Shown here: in pieces, positions 9,313 through 17,138 of the stretch
Layout: each line of letters begins with the position of its first letter
Numbering within the stretch: position 1 is the stretch's first letter
Assembly (NCBI RefSeq): GCF_003336425.1
Contig: NZ_QEIO01000012.1
Coordinates: 1-60,601, forward strand
Source of the DNA: Marinitenerispora sediminis
Lineage (GTDB): Bacteria > Actinomycetota > Actinomycetes > Streptosporangiales > Streptosporangiaceae
Direction: 5' to 3'
Length of the DNA stretch: 60,601 bases
The notes under the pieces: generated by a model
Seen by the model: only the letters and a program-made list of their open reading frames with translations
The model's database searches: none
Told to the model about the DNA's origin: nothing
Translations under genes and position numbers: made by a program

Positions 9313-9759
9313 TCACCCCGGCCGCGCGATCCATGAGAAGACGCCCAGCGCGGTTCCCACCAGGAAGAACACCGACCCGGTGGTCAGCAGGAGCACGGCG
9401 CCCGCGGTCGTCGCCCTGGCCTCGACGATCTCCGCCCGCCGCGGGTCTTCGGGGTCGTAGGCCACCGTCACCCGGCGCCCCTCGCGGAGCAGCCCGAAGT
9501 TGGTCGAGACCCGCTGCCGGGTCCGCACGTGCCGGCCCTCGCGGGTGACGAACTCGAACACCATCGCGCTCGTGCCGTTCCCGCCCCCGGACCGGCCGGT
9601 GACGGTGCCCGGCACGCGGATCCCGTGCCGGCGCAGCCATGCGATGGTGCGCAGTTCGCGGCCGCCGACACAGACGAGGGCGCCGCCGATCAGCACGAAC
9701 ACGGTGATCAGGGTGAAGGGCGGGCTCGCCGAGGCGGTCAGGACGCTACCGATGTGCAA
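9313..9759 (-). CDS. DUF3592-like membrane protein
   Basis: 148 residues from a TTG start at 9759, which has GGGGGAT five bases upstream; an ATG at 9831 (172 residues) is the alternative. Two membrane helices flank a small domain: helix 1 about residues 13-33, a GREL-RTIAWLRRHGIRVPGTV stretch typical of DUF3592, a beta-rich extracytoplasmic part ending VAYDPEDPRRAEI, and helix 2 near residue 120. Function of the family is unknown. It stands alone between long intergenic stretches. Confidence 0.65.
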   Translation of the reverse strand: MHIGSVLTASASPPFTLITVFVLIGGALVCVGGRELRTIAWLRRHGIRVPGTVTGRSGGGNGTSAMVFEFVTREGRHVRTRQRVSTNFGLLREGRRVTVAYDPEDPRRAEIVEARATTAGAVLLLTTGSVFFLVGTALGVFSWIARPG

Positions 9760-9919
9760 GGGATCCCCCGTCCGAGGTGTCGGTTCCGGCGCGGAATCCC
9801 CATCGTCACCGGGAACTCCGCCCGCGGCCATAGCCGGGCGCGCCAGAAGCCCGGCACCGCGTGCCGAGCCCGAGGCAGACCCGAGGCAGGCCCTGTCCGG
9901 CGCGCCGGATGCTCGGGGG

Positions 9920-9956
9920 CCGGTGCTGGTGCCGGTGCCGGTGCCGGTGCCGATGC
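9920..9956. repeat. Hexanucleotide microsatellite (GGTGCC)n
   Basis: Four to five copies of GGTGCC/GGTGCT in a row (GGTGCTGGTGCCGGTGCC and on). It lies in a non-coding part upstream of the DUF3592-like gene and could vary in copy number by replication slippage. Confidence 0.6.
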
Positions 9957-10189
9957 GGGAGCGGACGCGGGTGCCGGCCGGCGTTCGGGAGCGCCGCGCA
10001 CCTCGCGAGGGCTCGGAGCGCCCCTCGCGGCGGCAGGGGAGCCCTCCTCGCCGGGGGCGCGCGGTCCGCCGCTCCGCCCGCCCGGCTCCGCCCTTCGGGC
10101 TCCGTGGCGCACGTCCCCCGGAAACCTCTCGCGGCACACTGGCCCCTAAAGCTCCATTCATGCCGTTCTGTCCTTGAAATTCGCCATTC

Positions 10190-10219
10190 TTGACAATGCG
10201 GGCGCGTGGCAGAATATTT
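10190..10219 (+). promoter_or_regulatory. Promoter of the sigma-factor gene
   Basis: A consensus TTGACA at 10190-10195 is followed 17-18 bases later by AATATT/ATATTT (10213-10219). The AT-rich boxes are conspicuous in this DNA. They sit about 170 bases upstream of the sigma gene, so a long leader is implied. Confidence 0.55.
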
Positions 10220-10389
10220 TGCCCCGAGTACTCGTTAATCACATGCTCTGAGCTGGGAAAAGTAACAATTTCGGGGTCTGTGGATCTTATAGGCAAGGGC
10301 CGCTGCGGCGGTCCGAGCGGAGCCCGTCCGACCCGTGGCGGATCTCCGCGATCAGTGCCCTCCGGCAAACGCCAAGCGCAAGGAAGTGT

Positions 10390-10947
10390 GTGTTGGACGA
10401 AGATCTGTTCGTCGCGTGCCCTCCCACGGAGGACAGCGAGATCGACGACGAGATGGTGGAGCAGGTCAGCTGGGAGTACCTGGCGGAGAAGGAGCTGCCC
10501 AACATCGCCGTCTACCTCCTGAAGATCGGGGCCACCCCCGAGGAGGCACGCGACTGCGCCCGCATCGCCCTGCACCAGAGCTGGGAGAAGCGCGACACGA
10601 TCGACAACATGCGGGCCTACCTTCGCGTGACCGCGAAGAACATCTACCTCCGCTCGGTGCCGAAGCAGGTGCCGCTGGAGGAATGCGACGACCCGCCCGC
10701 TCCGGAGCACCTGTCGCCCGCGGCCCGGGTGGAGGCCCGGGACGAGGTGGCCCGTGTCATGGCCGCGATCCGCGAGCTTCCGCTCAGCCAGGCGGAGGCC
10801 GTGGCGCTCACCCTCGACGGCTTCACCACCAGCGAGATCGTCGCGATCACCGGCAGCACCCCGGCGGCCGTACGGACGGCCCTGCACCGCGGGCGGGCGG
10901 CCCTGAAGAAGCGCCTGGCGCCACAACCCGAAAAGGACGACGCGTGA
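10390..10947 (+). CDS. Sigma-70 family (ECF-like) RNA polymerase sigma factor
   Basis: 185 residues. Region 2-like helices (about 35-90, with YLLKIGATPEEARDCARIAL and a NMRAYLRVTAKN motif) and a region 4 helix-turn-helix (about 130-180, with LPLSQAEAVALTLDGFTTSEIVAITG followed by ALHRGRAALKKRL) fit an extracytoplasmic-function sigma factor. It should direct RNA polymerase to a small alternative regulon. The GTG at 10390 has AAGGAAG just upstream. It overlaps the next gene by four bases (GTGA), so translation is coupled. No typical ZAS anti-sigma domain is recognised next door; the coupled protein may fill that role. Confidence 0.85.
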   Translation: MLDEDLFVACPPTEDSEIDDEMVEQVSWEYLAEKELPNIAVYLLKIGATPEEARDCARIALHQSWEKRDTIDNMRAYLRVTAKNIYLRSVPKQVPLEECDDPPAPEHLSPAARVEARDEVARVMAAIRELPLSQAEAVALTLDGFTTSEIVAITGSTPAAVRTALHRGRAALKKRLAPQPEKDDA

Positions 10948-11468
10948 CCGACGAGGAACTCGACCGACTGCTCACCCGTACCGACCGCGCGCTGCTGCAC
11001 GCCTGGCACGCCGAGTTCGCCCGCATGCCCCGCCCCGCTCCGCCCGGCGCCGGCCCGGCCGAACCGGTCCTGCCCGCCGAGACCGTGGAGATCGACCTGG
11101 TGGCCACCGGCCAGTTCCACTCCTACCTGGTCAGCCTGCTCGCCATCACCGACCTGCTGGTGGAGGTCACCGCCCACTTAGGGCGCGAGGGCCGCATGGT
11201 CACCTCCCAGGTGCGCGGGCACCTCGACCGGCTCCGGGCCGGCCTGGACACCCGGACGCTGCGCCGCGACGACGCGCTGGACCTCATCGCCGACATCCGC
11301 AGCGCCGAGCGGCGCCTGCGGGCGATGATGCTCTGGGAGTTCGCCCCCTCGACCTGCCGGTGCACCTACACCGCCCTGGACAACCTGAGCGACGCCATCG
11401 CGAACCTGCGCCGGCAGGTGCACGCGCTCTTCGGCGACAGCGACACCCGCGACCTCGCCCAACGCTGA
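10944..11468 (+). CDS. Uncharacterised helical protein coupled to the sigma factor
   Basis: 174 residues, not recognised. It is predicted to be mostly helical and soluble: no signal peptide or membrane segment. A Cys-Arg-Cys pair occurs near residue 142 in an otherwise Cys-free sequence. The GTG start overlaps the sigma-factor stop codon (GTGA), so the two are made together. By position it could be an anti-sigma factor or sigma partner, but it lacks the usual HXXXCXXC zinc anti-sigma motif. Followed after 22 bases by the zinc-ribbon gene. Confidence 0.7.
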   Translation: MTDEELDRLLTRTDRALLHAWHAEFARMPRPAPPGAGPAEPVLPAETVEIDLVATGQFHSYLVSLLAITDLLVEVTAHLGREGRMVTSQVRGHLDRLRAGLDTRTLRRDDALDLIADIRSAERRLRAMMLWEFAPSTCRCTYTALDNLSDAIANLRRQVHALFGDSDTRDLAQR

Positions 11469-11490
11469 ACGTCCCGGAAGGAAGAGACCG

Positions 11491-11886
11491 GTGCCTGCCC
11501 GCCGCAGCTCCACCTCCACCTCCACCTCCGCGTCCTCGCCCCGCTGCGCCGAGGGGTGCCGCTCCCTGGAGCGCGCCCTCGGCCGGCGGGCCGGCGCCGA
11601 CGACCACGCCTTCACGTGCGCCGCCTGCGGCCACCTGGTGTGCGCGATGTGCGGTACCACCCCCGTGGAGTGGGCCGGCTACATCTGCCGCGGCTGCGTG
11701 GCGCCCGCGCCGGCCCGGCACCTGACCGCGGGCCAGCTCCGCGCCGCCCTCGCAGGCGTCGCCGACGACACCGTCCTCACCCCCGCCACCCTCGCCCAGG
11801 CGCTGCGACAGCTCGGCATCACCGCGACCACCGAACCGGCGGGCGCCACCCGGCTCGACCAGGTCGTCGCGGCCGTCTGGCCGTGA
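11491..11886 (+). CDS. Small Cys-rich (zinc-ribbon-like) protein
   Basis: 131 residues from a GTG with GGAAGGAAG upstream. The N terminus is a Ser/Thr run (STSTSTSASS), followed by a Cys-rich core about residues 19-70 with C-x4-C, CAACGHLVCAMC and ICRGC pairs, suggesting two zinc sites. The C-terminal third is helical (LRAALAGVADDTVLTPATLAQALRQLGI). No known family recognised. It is the third gene of the sigma-factor module, so a regulatory or adaptor role is possible. A hairpin terminator follows. Confidence 0.65.
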   Translation: MPARRSSTSTSTSASSPRCAEGCRSLERALGRRAGADDHAFTCAACGHLVCAMCGTTPVEWAGYICRGCVAPAPARHLTAGQLRAALAGVADDTVLTPATLAQALRQLGITATTEPAGATRLDQVVAAVWP

Positions 11887-12338
11887 CGCCGCCCGGAAGG
11901 GCGGCGGCCGCGCGGCAGCGGCCGGGGCCGGCCATCGCCCGGCGAGCCCGGACCGCGGCGGGGAGGCGTCCGCACGCCGCTGACGCGCCGCCCGTGACGT
12001 CGGTCCCGGTCCCCGGCCCGGGCCTGCCTGGGGCGCGAGGCTCCCGGGCGGCCGGAGCGGAAGGCCCGGACCGCCGTCCGGGCTTCCTGGCGGCCGGCCG
12101 GGGCAGCATGCTGGGTTTTTGGGGATATCGCCCCTTCTTGTGGTAGAGATCCCCACGAGCATGAAGAGGCTGACGGCCACCCGGGTGCGCCCAGTGGCAC
12201 TCCGCGACGGCCGCGATGGCCGCCCGCACCCTGCCGACGGGCGGCGGGCCCGTGAGCGCACCGCCCGGTGCCGCCTCGGGCGCCGCGCCGCCCGCGTTCG
12301 AACCCGGGCCGCCGTCCCCGTCCCCCCAGGAGGTCCCC
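11887..12338. other. Intergenic region after the sigma-factor module
   Basis: About 450 bases holding the terminator above and the leader of the next gene. A pair of GGGGAT/ATCCCC half-sites around 12120-12158 forms an imperfect inverted repeat with a long loop. No gene supported. Confidence 0.45.
12064..12087 (+). terminator. Hairpin terminator after the sigma-factor module
   Basis: A perfect 8-bp stem, GCCCGGAC (12064-12071) with GTCCGGGC (12076-12083), CGCC loop, then TTCCT. It lies 180 bases downstream of the Cys-rich protein gene. Confidence 0.5.
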
Positions 12339-12839
12339 ATGCCCGTCTACGTCTGCTCCCTGGCCGGCGCCATCGCCCAGGCCGTCCCGCCCGGCGGCGG
12401 CTACCACCTGCTCCGCTTCCCCTTCGACTCCTCCGGCGAGGCCTACGACGTCCACCGGATGCACGACCCCGTCCAGCCCGACGGGCATGTGGTCGAGGAC
12501 TGGCGGACCGATCCCCGCAGCGGTCTGATCTGGCCGCGCGTGAACGGGTGGGGCCAGCTGCACGCCAACATCCACTGGCGGGCCGGTGACTACGGTGAGC
12601 TGCGCGACCGGTTCTGCCGTGACCCCCTCGACCTGTCCACCGGCGTCGACTCCACCGGCACCGACCACCGCCCGCCCTCGCCCGGGATGCAGTGCTTCAC
12701 CAAGAGCCACGGCATCTTCGTCCGGCCCGGTACGCCGCTCGGCCTCATGGTGGGCCATACCGCCACGGCCGCGGCGACGGTGGAGTACGCGCAGTTCAAG
12801 CTGGTGATCCACGCCGACGTCGCCGCGGCGGCCACCTGA
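12339..12839 (+). CDS. Hypothetical protein, beta-rich
   Basis: 166 residues; the ATG follows an AGGAGG at ideal spacing, which strongly supports the gene. No family is recognised. The sequence looks like a beta-sandwich (alternating hydrophobics, many Gly/Pro/Asp turns, aromatic-rich segments LIWPRVNGWGQLHANIHW and FTKSHGIFVRPGTPLGLMVGH). No signal peptide or membrane helix is visible. It converges with the esterase gene. Carbohydrate or ligand binding is a guess only. Confidence 0.65.
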   Translation: MPVYVCSLAGAIAQAVPPGGGYHLLRFPFDSSGEAYDVHRMHDPVQPDGHVVEDWRTDPRSGLIWPRVNGWGQLHANIHWRAGDYGELRDRFCRDPLDLSTGVDSTGTDHRPPSPGMQCFTKSHGIFVRPGTPLGLMVGHTATAAATVEYAQFKLVIHADVAAAAT

Positions 12840-12865
12840 CGAGGGCTCCCCGGCCGCGGCGCTGG

Positions 12866-13768
12866 TCAGCCGACCGCCCGGCGCACGTGCCCGGCGATCA
12901 GGTCGTACATGCGCTCCGTCACCTCGCGGGTGCCGTGCATGATGTTGTACCCGTGGTCGACTCCGGCGACGTCGTGGTGCGCCACCAGCGCGCCGGCGGC
13001 CGCCAGGGACGCCGCGTAGGAGGCGCCCTCGTCGCGGAGCACGTCGAACTCGCAGGTGACGACGAGGGCGGGTGCGATGCCGGCGATGCCCTCGGCGTTG
13101 GTCCCCCAGGCCGGCGAGACCAGGCGGTCGCGCCGGGCGGCGGGGTCGGGCGCGTACGCGGCGTCGAAGATGTCGGTCATCCAGGGCCGGACCACCGGCC
13201 GGTCCGTCCGGCCGCGCTTGGCGCGGCCGGGGGTGACCAGGTCCAGCGGGGCGTAGTGCAGCATCTGCAGCGCGATGGCCGGCCCGCCGTTCTCCAGGGC
13301 GAGGCGCGCGGCCCCGGCGGCGAGCCCGCCGCCCGCGCTCTGGCCGCCCACGCACAGCCGGCGTCCGTCCCAGTCGCGCTCCGGCCGCGCGGCCCACGCC
13401 ACGACGTCGGACACCTGCTCGACGGCGACCGGGAAGCGGTGCCGCGGCGCGACGGAGTAGTCCACGCTGACCACGGCGACGCCGGCCCGCGCCGCCAGGA
13501 AGCGGCACCACGGGTCGTCCTGCTCGGGATGGGCGATGACGTATCCGCCGCCGTGGATGTTGACGTACACCGCCGGCCTGCCGGAGCCGGACGCCGCCGG
13601 GAGGTACACGGTGCACGCGACGTCCCCGTGGCGGGTCGGCACCCGGACCGCGGCCGTTCGGCCGGGGATCTCGGCGAAGCGGAGTTCCGGCTTCAGGCGG
13701 GGGACCATGACGGGCTTGAGGACCCACGCCGCTGCGGTGGCGACGGCCGGGACGGACAGGAGGGACAT
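12866..13768 (-). CDS. Alpha/beta hydrolase, hormone-sensitive-lipase type esterase
   Basis: 300 residues. The HSL/BD-FAE signature is complete: oxyanion motif HGGG at residues 72-75, nucleophile motif GQSAG with Ser144, an acid in CEFDVLRDEG and the catalytic His in VDHGYN near the C terminus. These enzymes hydrolyse short-chain esters or lactones. A hydrophobic N-terminal stretch (about residues 6-24) may be a membrane anchor rather than a cleaved signal. The ATG at 13768 is chosen because homology starts there; the longer frame is Arg/Pro-rich and unlike the family. Confidence 0.88.
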   Translation of the reverse strand: MSLLSVPAVATAAAWVLKPVMVPRLKPELRFAEIPGRTAAVRVPTRHGDVACTVYLPAASGSGRPAVYVNIHGGGYVIAHPEQDDPWCRFLAARAGVAVVSVDYSVAPRHRFPVAVEQVSDVVAWAARPERDWDGRRLCVGGQSAGGGLAAGAARLALENGGPAIALQMLHYAPLDLVTPGRAKRGRTDRPVVRPWMTDIFDAAYAPDPAARRDRLVSPAWGTNAEGIAGIAPALVVTCEFDVLRDEGASYAASLAAAGALVAHHDVAGVDHGYNIMHGTREVTERMYDLIAGHVRRAVG

Positions 13769-13960
13769 CGGGGCTCCGTACTCTGCGGTGGACCCGGCGG
13801 GGCGGCGGCCGGGCCGCGCACGCTGGGAGGTCGGGACGGTGGGGCGGCCACGGGGGAGGACGGCCGGAGCTGGTGCGGCCGCGCGTGCGCCCCCGCGTCC
13901 GGGCCCGGGGTGGCACGGGGACACGCCTTCCCCCGGGGGCCCCGGAAGGCGGGCGGCGCG

Positions 13961-14326
13961 CTACCGGTTCCCGCGGGACACCGGCCACGGGTCCGCGGCG
14001 GCCCGGTACGGTCCTTCGGTGTACTCCGCCAGCCGCCGGACGCGGGATCGCTCCAGGTCGCGGACCTCGCCCGCGAGGCCGCCGCGCCGGGCGTGGCGGC
14101 GGGACGCGCGGGCGGCGGCCGTCAGCTGCTCGTGGGTGAGTCCGTCGCAGCTCTCGCGGACCCGCCGGCGGAGGTCGGCGAAGGTCCGGTGGTGCTCGGC
14201 GGCGCGGTGGAGTTCGGCGGCGAGGTGGGCCACGTAGGCGGGGTCGCTCAGGGCGTCGGCCAGACTGTGCAGCACGGCAGGGGAGTAGCGCTCGGTGAGC
14301 GGGGCGATGTGCCAGTGGGTGACCAT
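13961..14326 (-). CDS. Hypothetical small helical protein
   Basis: 121 residues, rich in Arg, His, Ala and Leu, predicted helical; no domain recognised and no membrane segment. It is kept because AGGAGG precedes the ATG at a good distance and codon bias is normal for the window. It lies between the esterase and the SRPBCC/ArsR pair on the same strand. Confidence 0.6.
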   Translation of the reverse strand: MVTHWHIAPLTERYSPAVLHSLADALSDPAYVAHLAAELHRAAEHHRTFADLRRRVRESCDGLTHEQLTAAARASRRHARRGGLAGEVRDLERSRVRRLAEYTEGPYRAAADPWPVSRGNR

Positions 14327-14446
14327 GGTGCCTCCTGCGGGGGCGTTTCCACGACCGTATCGCCTGGTAGTGACATTCTTCGGCGGACGCGCGCCCGCGC
14401 CGCCGCCGGCACCGGACCGGGGACGGCCGGTCGGGTGCCCGGCCGG

Positions 14447-14876
14447 TCACAGCGGGGCCAGCGCCGCGGCGAGCGTCCAGGTATCCCTCCCAGCTGCGGG
14501 AGGCGCTGTCGGCGATCGCGGGATCGGCGCGGACGTGGGTGCGGACCAGGACGCGGCCGCCGTCGCCGGCGGGGCGCAGTTCGATGCGGACGTGGTCGTC
14601 GAACTCGCGGTCCCCGCCCTCGGGATCGTGCTCGTCGAAGGCGAACAGCCGGGGCGGCTCGACGTCGGTGATCACGGCGGTCACGCGGTTCCCCGCACCG
14701 TCGTCGAGCACCACCCGGCCGCCCGGGCGCGGCTGCGGTTCGGTGACCGCGAAGGGGTACCAGCGTCCGAGGTGCCCGGGGTCGGTGACCGCCCGCCAGA
14801 CCCGGTCCGGGCTGTGCGGGAGATGCCGTTCGAAGCGGAGGGCCGGGTGGCCGTCGAGGGTGTGGAGGGTGGTCAC
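14447..14876 (-). pseudogene. SRPBCC (AHSA1-like) protein gene with 3' frameshift
   Basis: The GTG at 14876 overlaps the ArsR stop codon. The first ~133 residues are a normal START/AHSA1-type domain (GHPALRFERHLPHSPDRVWRAVTDP, LGRWYPF, then beta strands and SASRSWEGYLDA). At about 14474 the frame is lost: in the present frame no stop occurs for some 2.8 kb, while shifting by one base gives LAAALAPL and a TGA at 14447-14449, exactly where such proteins end. The span is 430 bases, so one extra or two missing bases explain it. It may be a true late frameshift or a sequencing error; the protein could still be largely functional. ArsR-SRPBCC pairs are a common arrangement. Confidence 0.7.
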
Positions 14877-15259
14877 GGGGCGGGCTCCTCGGTGTGCGGT
14901 CCGGTGGGGGTGCTGGCGGAGCCGCCGGAGCCGCCGGAGTCGCGGGGCAGGCTGGCCAGGTGCCGTTCGAGGGCGTCCAGCCGCCCGTTCCACAGCTCCC
15001 GGTACGGGGCGAGCCAGGCGTCGAGGTCGGCCAGCGGTTCCACGCGCAGCCGGTAGCGCCGGTGCCGGGCGTCGGAGCGGACCGCCACCAGCCCCGCCTC
15101 GCGCAGGACCCGCAGGTGCTTGGAGACCCGCGGCTGGCTGACGGCCCGCTCCTCGACGAGTTCGCCGACGTTGCGCGGCCGGACGCGCAGCAGGTCGAGG
15201 ATGCGCAGCCGGGTCGGGTCGCTCGGGGCCTGGAAGGGCAGGGGAGTGGGCGCGGGCAC
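14873..15259 (-). CDS. ArsR-family winged-helix repressor
   Basis: 128 residues. A complete ArsR helix-turn-helix is visible (SDPTRLRILDLLRVRPRNVG, then SQPRVSKHLRVLREAGLV and the wing RYRLRVEP). It belongs to the subgroup that is paired with an SRPBCC protein; no metal-binding ELCVCDL motif is present, so arsenic or cadmium sensing is unlikely. The GTG at 15259 is where homology begins. Its stop overlaps the SRPBCC start (GTGA), so the pair is an operon. Direct repeats just upstream may be its operator. Confidence 0.85.
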   Translation of the reverse strand: MPAPTPLPFQAPSDPTRLRILDLLRVRPRNVGELVEERAVSQPRVSKHLRVLREAGLVAVRSDARHRRYRLRVEPLADLDAWLAPYRELWNGRLDALERHLASLPRDSGGSGGSASTPTGPHTEEPAP

Positions 15260-15278
15260 GGGCCGAATATGGCCCCGT

Positions 15279-15303
15279 GGGCATATACGCGCAAGGGCAT
15301 ATA
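15279..15303. promoter_or_regulatory. Direct repeats upstream of the ArsR gene, possible operator
   Basis: Two copies of GGGCATATA (15279-15287 and 15295-15303), 16 bases apart, lie 20-45 bases before the ArsR start codon. The second is part of the small palindrome CATATATG. These AT-rich boxes could include the promoter and the autoregulatory operator. Confidence 0.4.
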
Positions 15304-15607
15304 TGGGCGGCGGCCGGCCCCGGTGTCCCGCCGCCGGACCGGTGTGCGGCACTCCGGTGCTCGCGCGAGCGCTGGGCGGGGGTGGGCCGAACAACCTGGG
15401 GGCAGCCCTGGATTTCCTGACTACTCTGCGCTTACAGTTGGACGCAGTCAGCGGTCGAAGGATCGTGGGGCCGCGGTCCGGCAGTGCGCCGGGGCGCGGG
15501 AGCGCCAGCGTCGACAGCCCACCAGGTGAGTGCACCGCCGTTCTCGTCCCAGCCGTCCGGCTGCGGGCGTCCTCGCCCGATCCCGCGATCCGCACAGGAG
15601 GCTCCCG
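15304..15607. other. Intergenic region between the ArsR gene and the next plus-strand gene
   Basis: No gene seen. It must contain the promoter of the gene at 15608; a TACTCT (15422-15427) could be a -10 box but no matching -35 is evident. Confidence 0.4.
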
Positions 15608-16057
15608 GTGAGCACCACCGCCCTGACCGAAGTCCCGTCCTCCGCCCCGGCCGCCGACGGCCGGCGGCACGACGTCGTCCTCTCGCTCGACCCGCTGACC
15701 CACGCCGAACTCCGGCGCGCCGCCGGCGGCCAGAGCGTGCAGTGCTATCTGCGCGTCCTGGCCGGGCGGCACGCCCGGTGGCTGGAGACCCGCGAATGGC
15801 TGCTCCAGTTGGAAGCGGCCTACGGCAAGATGCCGCCCGAGGCGCTCGAGGCGCTGCACCGGCGGATGCTCGGCCTGCCGCGAGCCGTGCCCGAGGGCGC
15901 CCGGTCGCTGACCATCACGCTGGACGCGGAGGAGGCCGCCGCCCTCGCCGAGCGGGCGGGGGAGCAGCCGCTGGCGCCCTACGCCCGCGACGTCCTGATC
16001 GACCACCTCACCGGCGGCACCGGACCGGGCGCGGCCGAGGCGGCCGGGCCGGAGTAG
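15608..16057 (+). CDS. Hypothetical protein with two ribbon-helix-helix-like repeats
   Basis: 149 residues; GTG preceded by AGGAGG. The protein looks like an internal duplication: residues about 22-55 (DVVLSLDPLTHAELRRAA and on) and about 97-135 (SLTITLDAEEAAALAERA and on) share a beta strand followed by two helices, the plan of ribbon-helix-helix DNA-binding proteins. Between them is a charged helical linker with WLLQLEAAYGKMPPEALEAL. A DNA-binding or antitoxin-like role is an inference; no toxin gene adjoins it. The gene converges with the osmolyte importer operon. Confidence 0.68.
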   Translation: MSTTALTEVPSSAPAADGRRHDVVLSLDPLTHAELRRAAGGQSVQCYLRVLAGRHARWLETREWLLQLEAAYGKMPPEALEALHRRMLGLPRAVPEGARSLTITLDAEEAAALAERAGEQPLAPYARDVLIDHLTGGTGPGAAEAAGPE

Positions 16058-16082
16058 CCGCGCGCCGCGTGCCGGAGGCGGC

Positions 16083-16114
16083 CGCGGGACCGCGTTCCCC
16101 TCCGCGGTCCCGCG
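16083..16114. terminator. Bidirectional hairpin terminator
   Basis: A perfect 12-bp stem (CGCGGGACCGCG at 16083-16094 with CGCGGTCCCGCG at 16103-16114) lies between two converging genes. Confidence 0.65.
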
Positions 16115-16133
16115 ACAGCCCCGGCGCGCCCGG

Positions 16134-17138
16134 TCAGCGGCCGGCCAGCAGCGAGTCGCCCTCTTCGACGAAGCCCTCCTGGACCATCCAATCGCGTGCC
16201 ACGAACACCGGGTCCTGTCCCTCCTCGTCCACCCGGGCGTTCAGCCGCATGATGGTCTCGTTGTCCAGGCGCTCGGCGATCGGCGCGAAGATCTCGGTGA
16301 GCTGGGGGTAGCGCTCCGCGAACTCCTGCCGGACGTTGACCGCCGGGTTGTAGATCGGGAACGCCTGGCGGTCGTCCTCCAGCATGGTGAGGCCGAGCGC
16401 GCCGATCCGGCCGTCGGTGGAGTACGCCGATCCGAGCGTGCAGGAGCCCCGGTCCACGGCCGCGTACACCACCCCGGACGTCATGACGTCGCCGCGGGAG
16501 GGGAACTCCTCCTCGGACAGGTTGTAGTCGTCGCGCAGCGAGGCCAGCCCGTCGTCCCGGTTGAAGAACTCGGTGTCCATGCACAGCGACCGCTCGGAGT
16601 GCGGGATGTTCTCGATGTCGGAGATGCCGTGCACGTCGTAGCGCTCGGCTGTCTCGGGCGTCACCACGATCGCGTAGGTGTTGTCCAGCGGCGCCGGCGG
16701 GTTCAGCCACACCATGCCGTTGCGCTCCAGGTCGAGGTCCCGGATCCGCTCGTACTGGTCTCGGGGCTCCTTGAGCACCTCGTCCTGCCCCTCGTAGACG
16801 AGCCACGCGGTCCCGGTGTACTCCCACATGAGGTCGCTCTCCCCGGCCAGCATGGCCCGTCGGGCGTTGTCGCTGCCCTGGATGTTGGTACGGTCCACCA
16901 CCTCGAAGCCGGCGGCGTCGAGCGCCAGCACCGCGATCTTGCCGAGGATCAGCTGCTCGGTGAGCTCCTTGGAGGCCACCCGGATCTGCTCGCCCTCCAG
17001 CTCCGGGTAGTACCGGATCGAGCCGGGCTCCACGTCGGGGATGTACTGCGAGGCGGCCCGCAGGCCGCAGCCGCCGGCCAGGACCGCCAGTCCCAGGGCC
17101 GCGGCGAGCATCCGTGCGCGGCGCGCGTGTGCACCCAT
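16134..17138 (-). CDS. opuCC: Osmoprotectant ABC transporter substrate-binding lipoprotein
   Basis: 334 residues. The N terminus is a lipoprotein signal with AGGC (Cys24). The mature part is a type II periplasmic-fold binding protein of the OpuAC/ProX family: IRVASKELTEQLILGKI at the start, then an SDLMWEYTGTAW segment typical of glycine betaine/choline/carnitine binders. It would capture a quaternary amine at the cell surface. Last gene of the operon; its ATG overlaps the stop of the upstream permease by one base. Symbol given by operon position; substrate not proven. Confidence 0.87.
   Translation of the reverse strand: MGAHARRARMLAAALGLAVLAGGCGLRAASQYIPDVEPGSIRYYPELEGEQIRVASKELTEQLILGKIAVLALDAAGFEVVDRTNIQGSDNARRAMLAGESDLMWEYTGTAWLVYEGQDEVLKEPRDQYERIRDLDLERNGMVWLNPPAPLDNTYAIVVTPETAERYDVHGISDIENIPHSERSLCMDTEFFNRDDGLASLRDDYNLSEEEFPSRGDVMTSGVVYAAVDRGSCTLGSAYSTDGRIGALGLTMLEDDRQAFPIYNPAVNVRQEFAERYPQLTEIFAPIAERLDNETIMRLNARVDEEGQDPVFVARDWMVQEGFVEEGDSLLAGR

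Larger units (their letters stand above)
9760..10389. other. Intergenic region with GGTGCC repeats and sigma-gene promoter
   Basis: No supported gene. It holds a short run of GGTGCC-type hexamers near 9920-9955, a stretch of lower GC from about 10140, and the promoter of the sigma-factor gene. The leader from that promoter to the GTG start would be about 165 bases. Confidence 0.5.

Noticed and set aside
11679-14876. Very long minus-strand frame continuing from the SRPBCC gene
   Set aside because: It crosses genes on both strands and loses all family similarity at 14474; the frameshift explanation is simpler.
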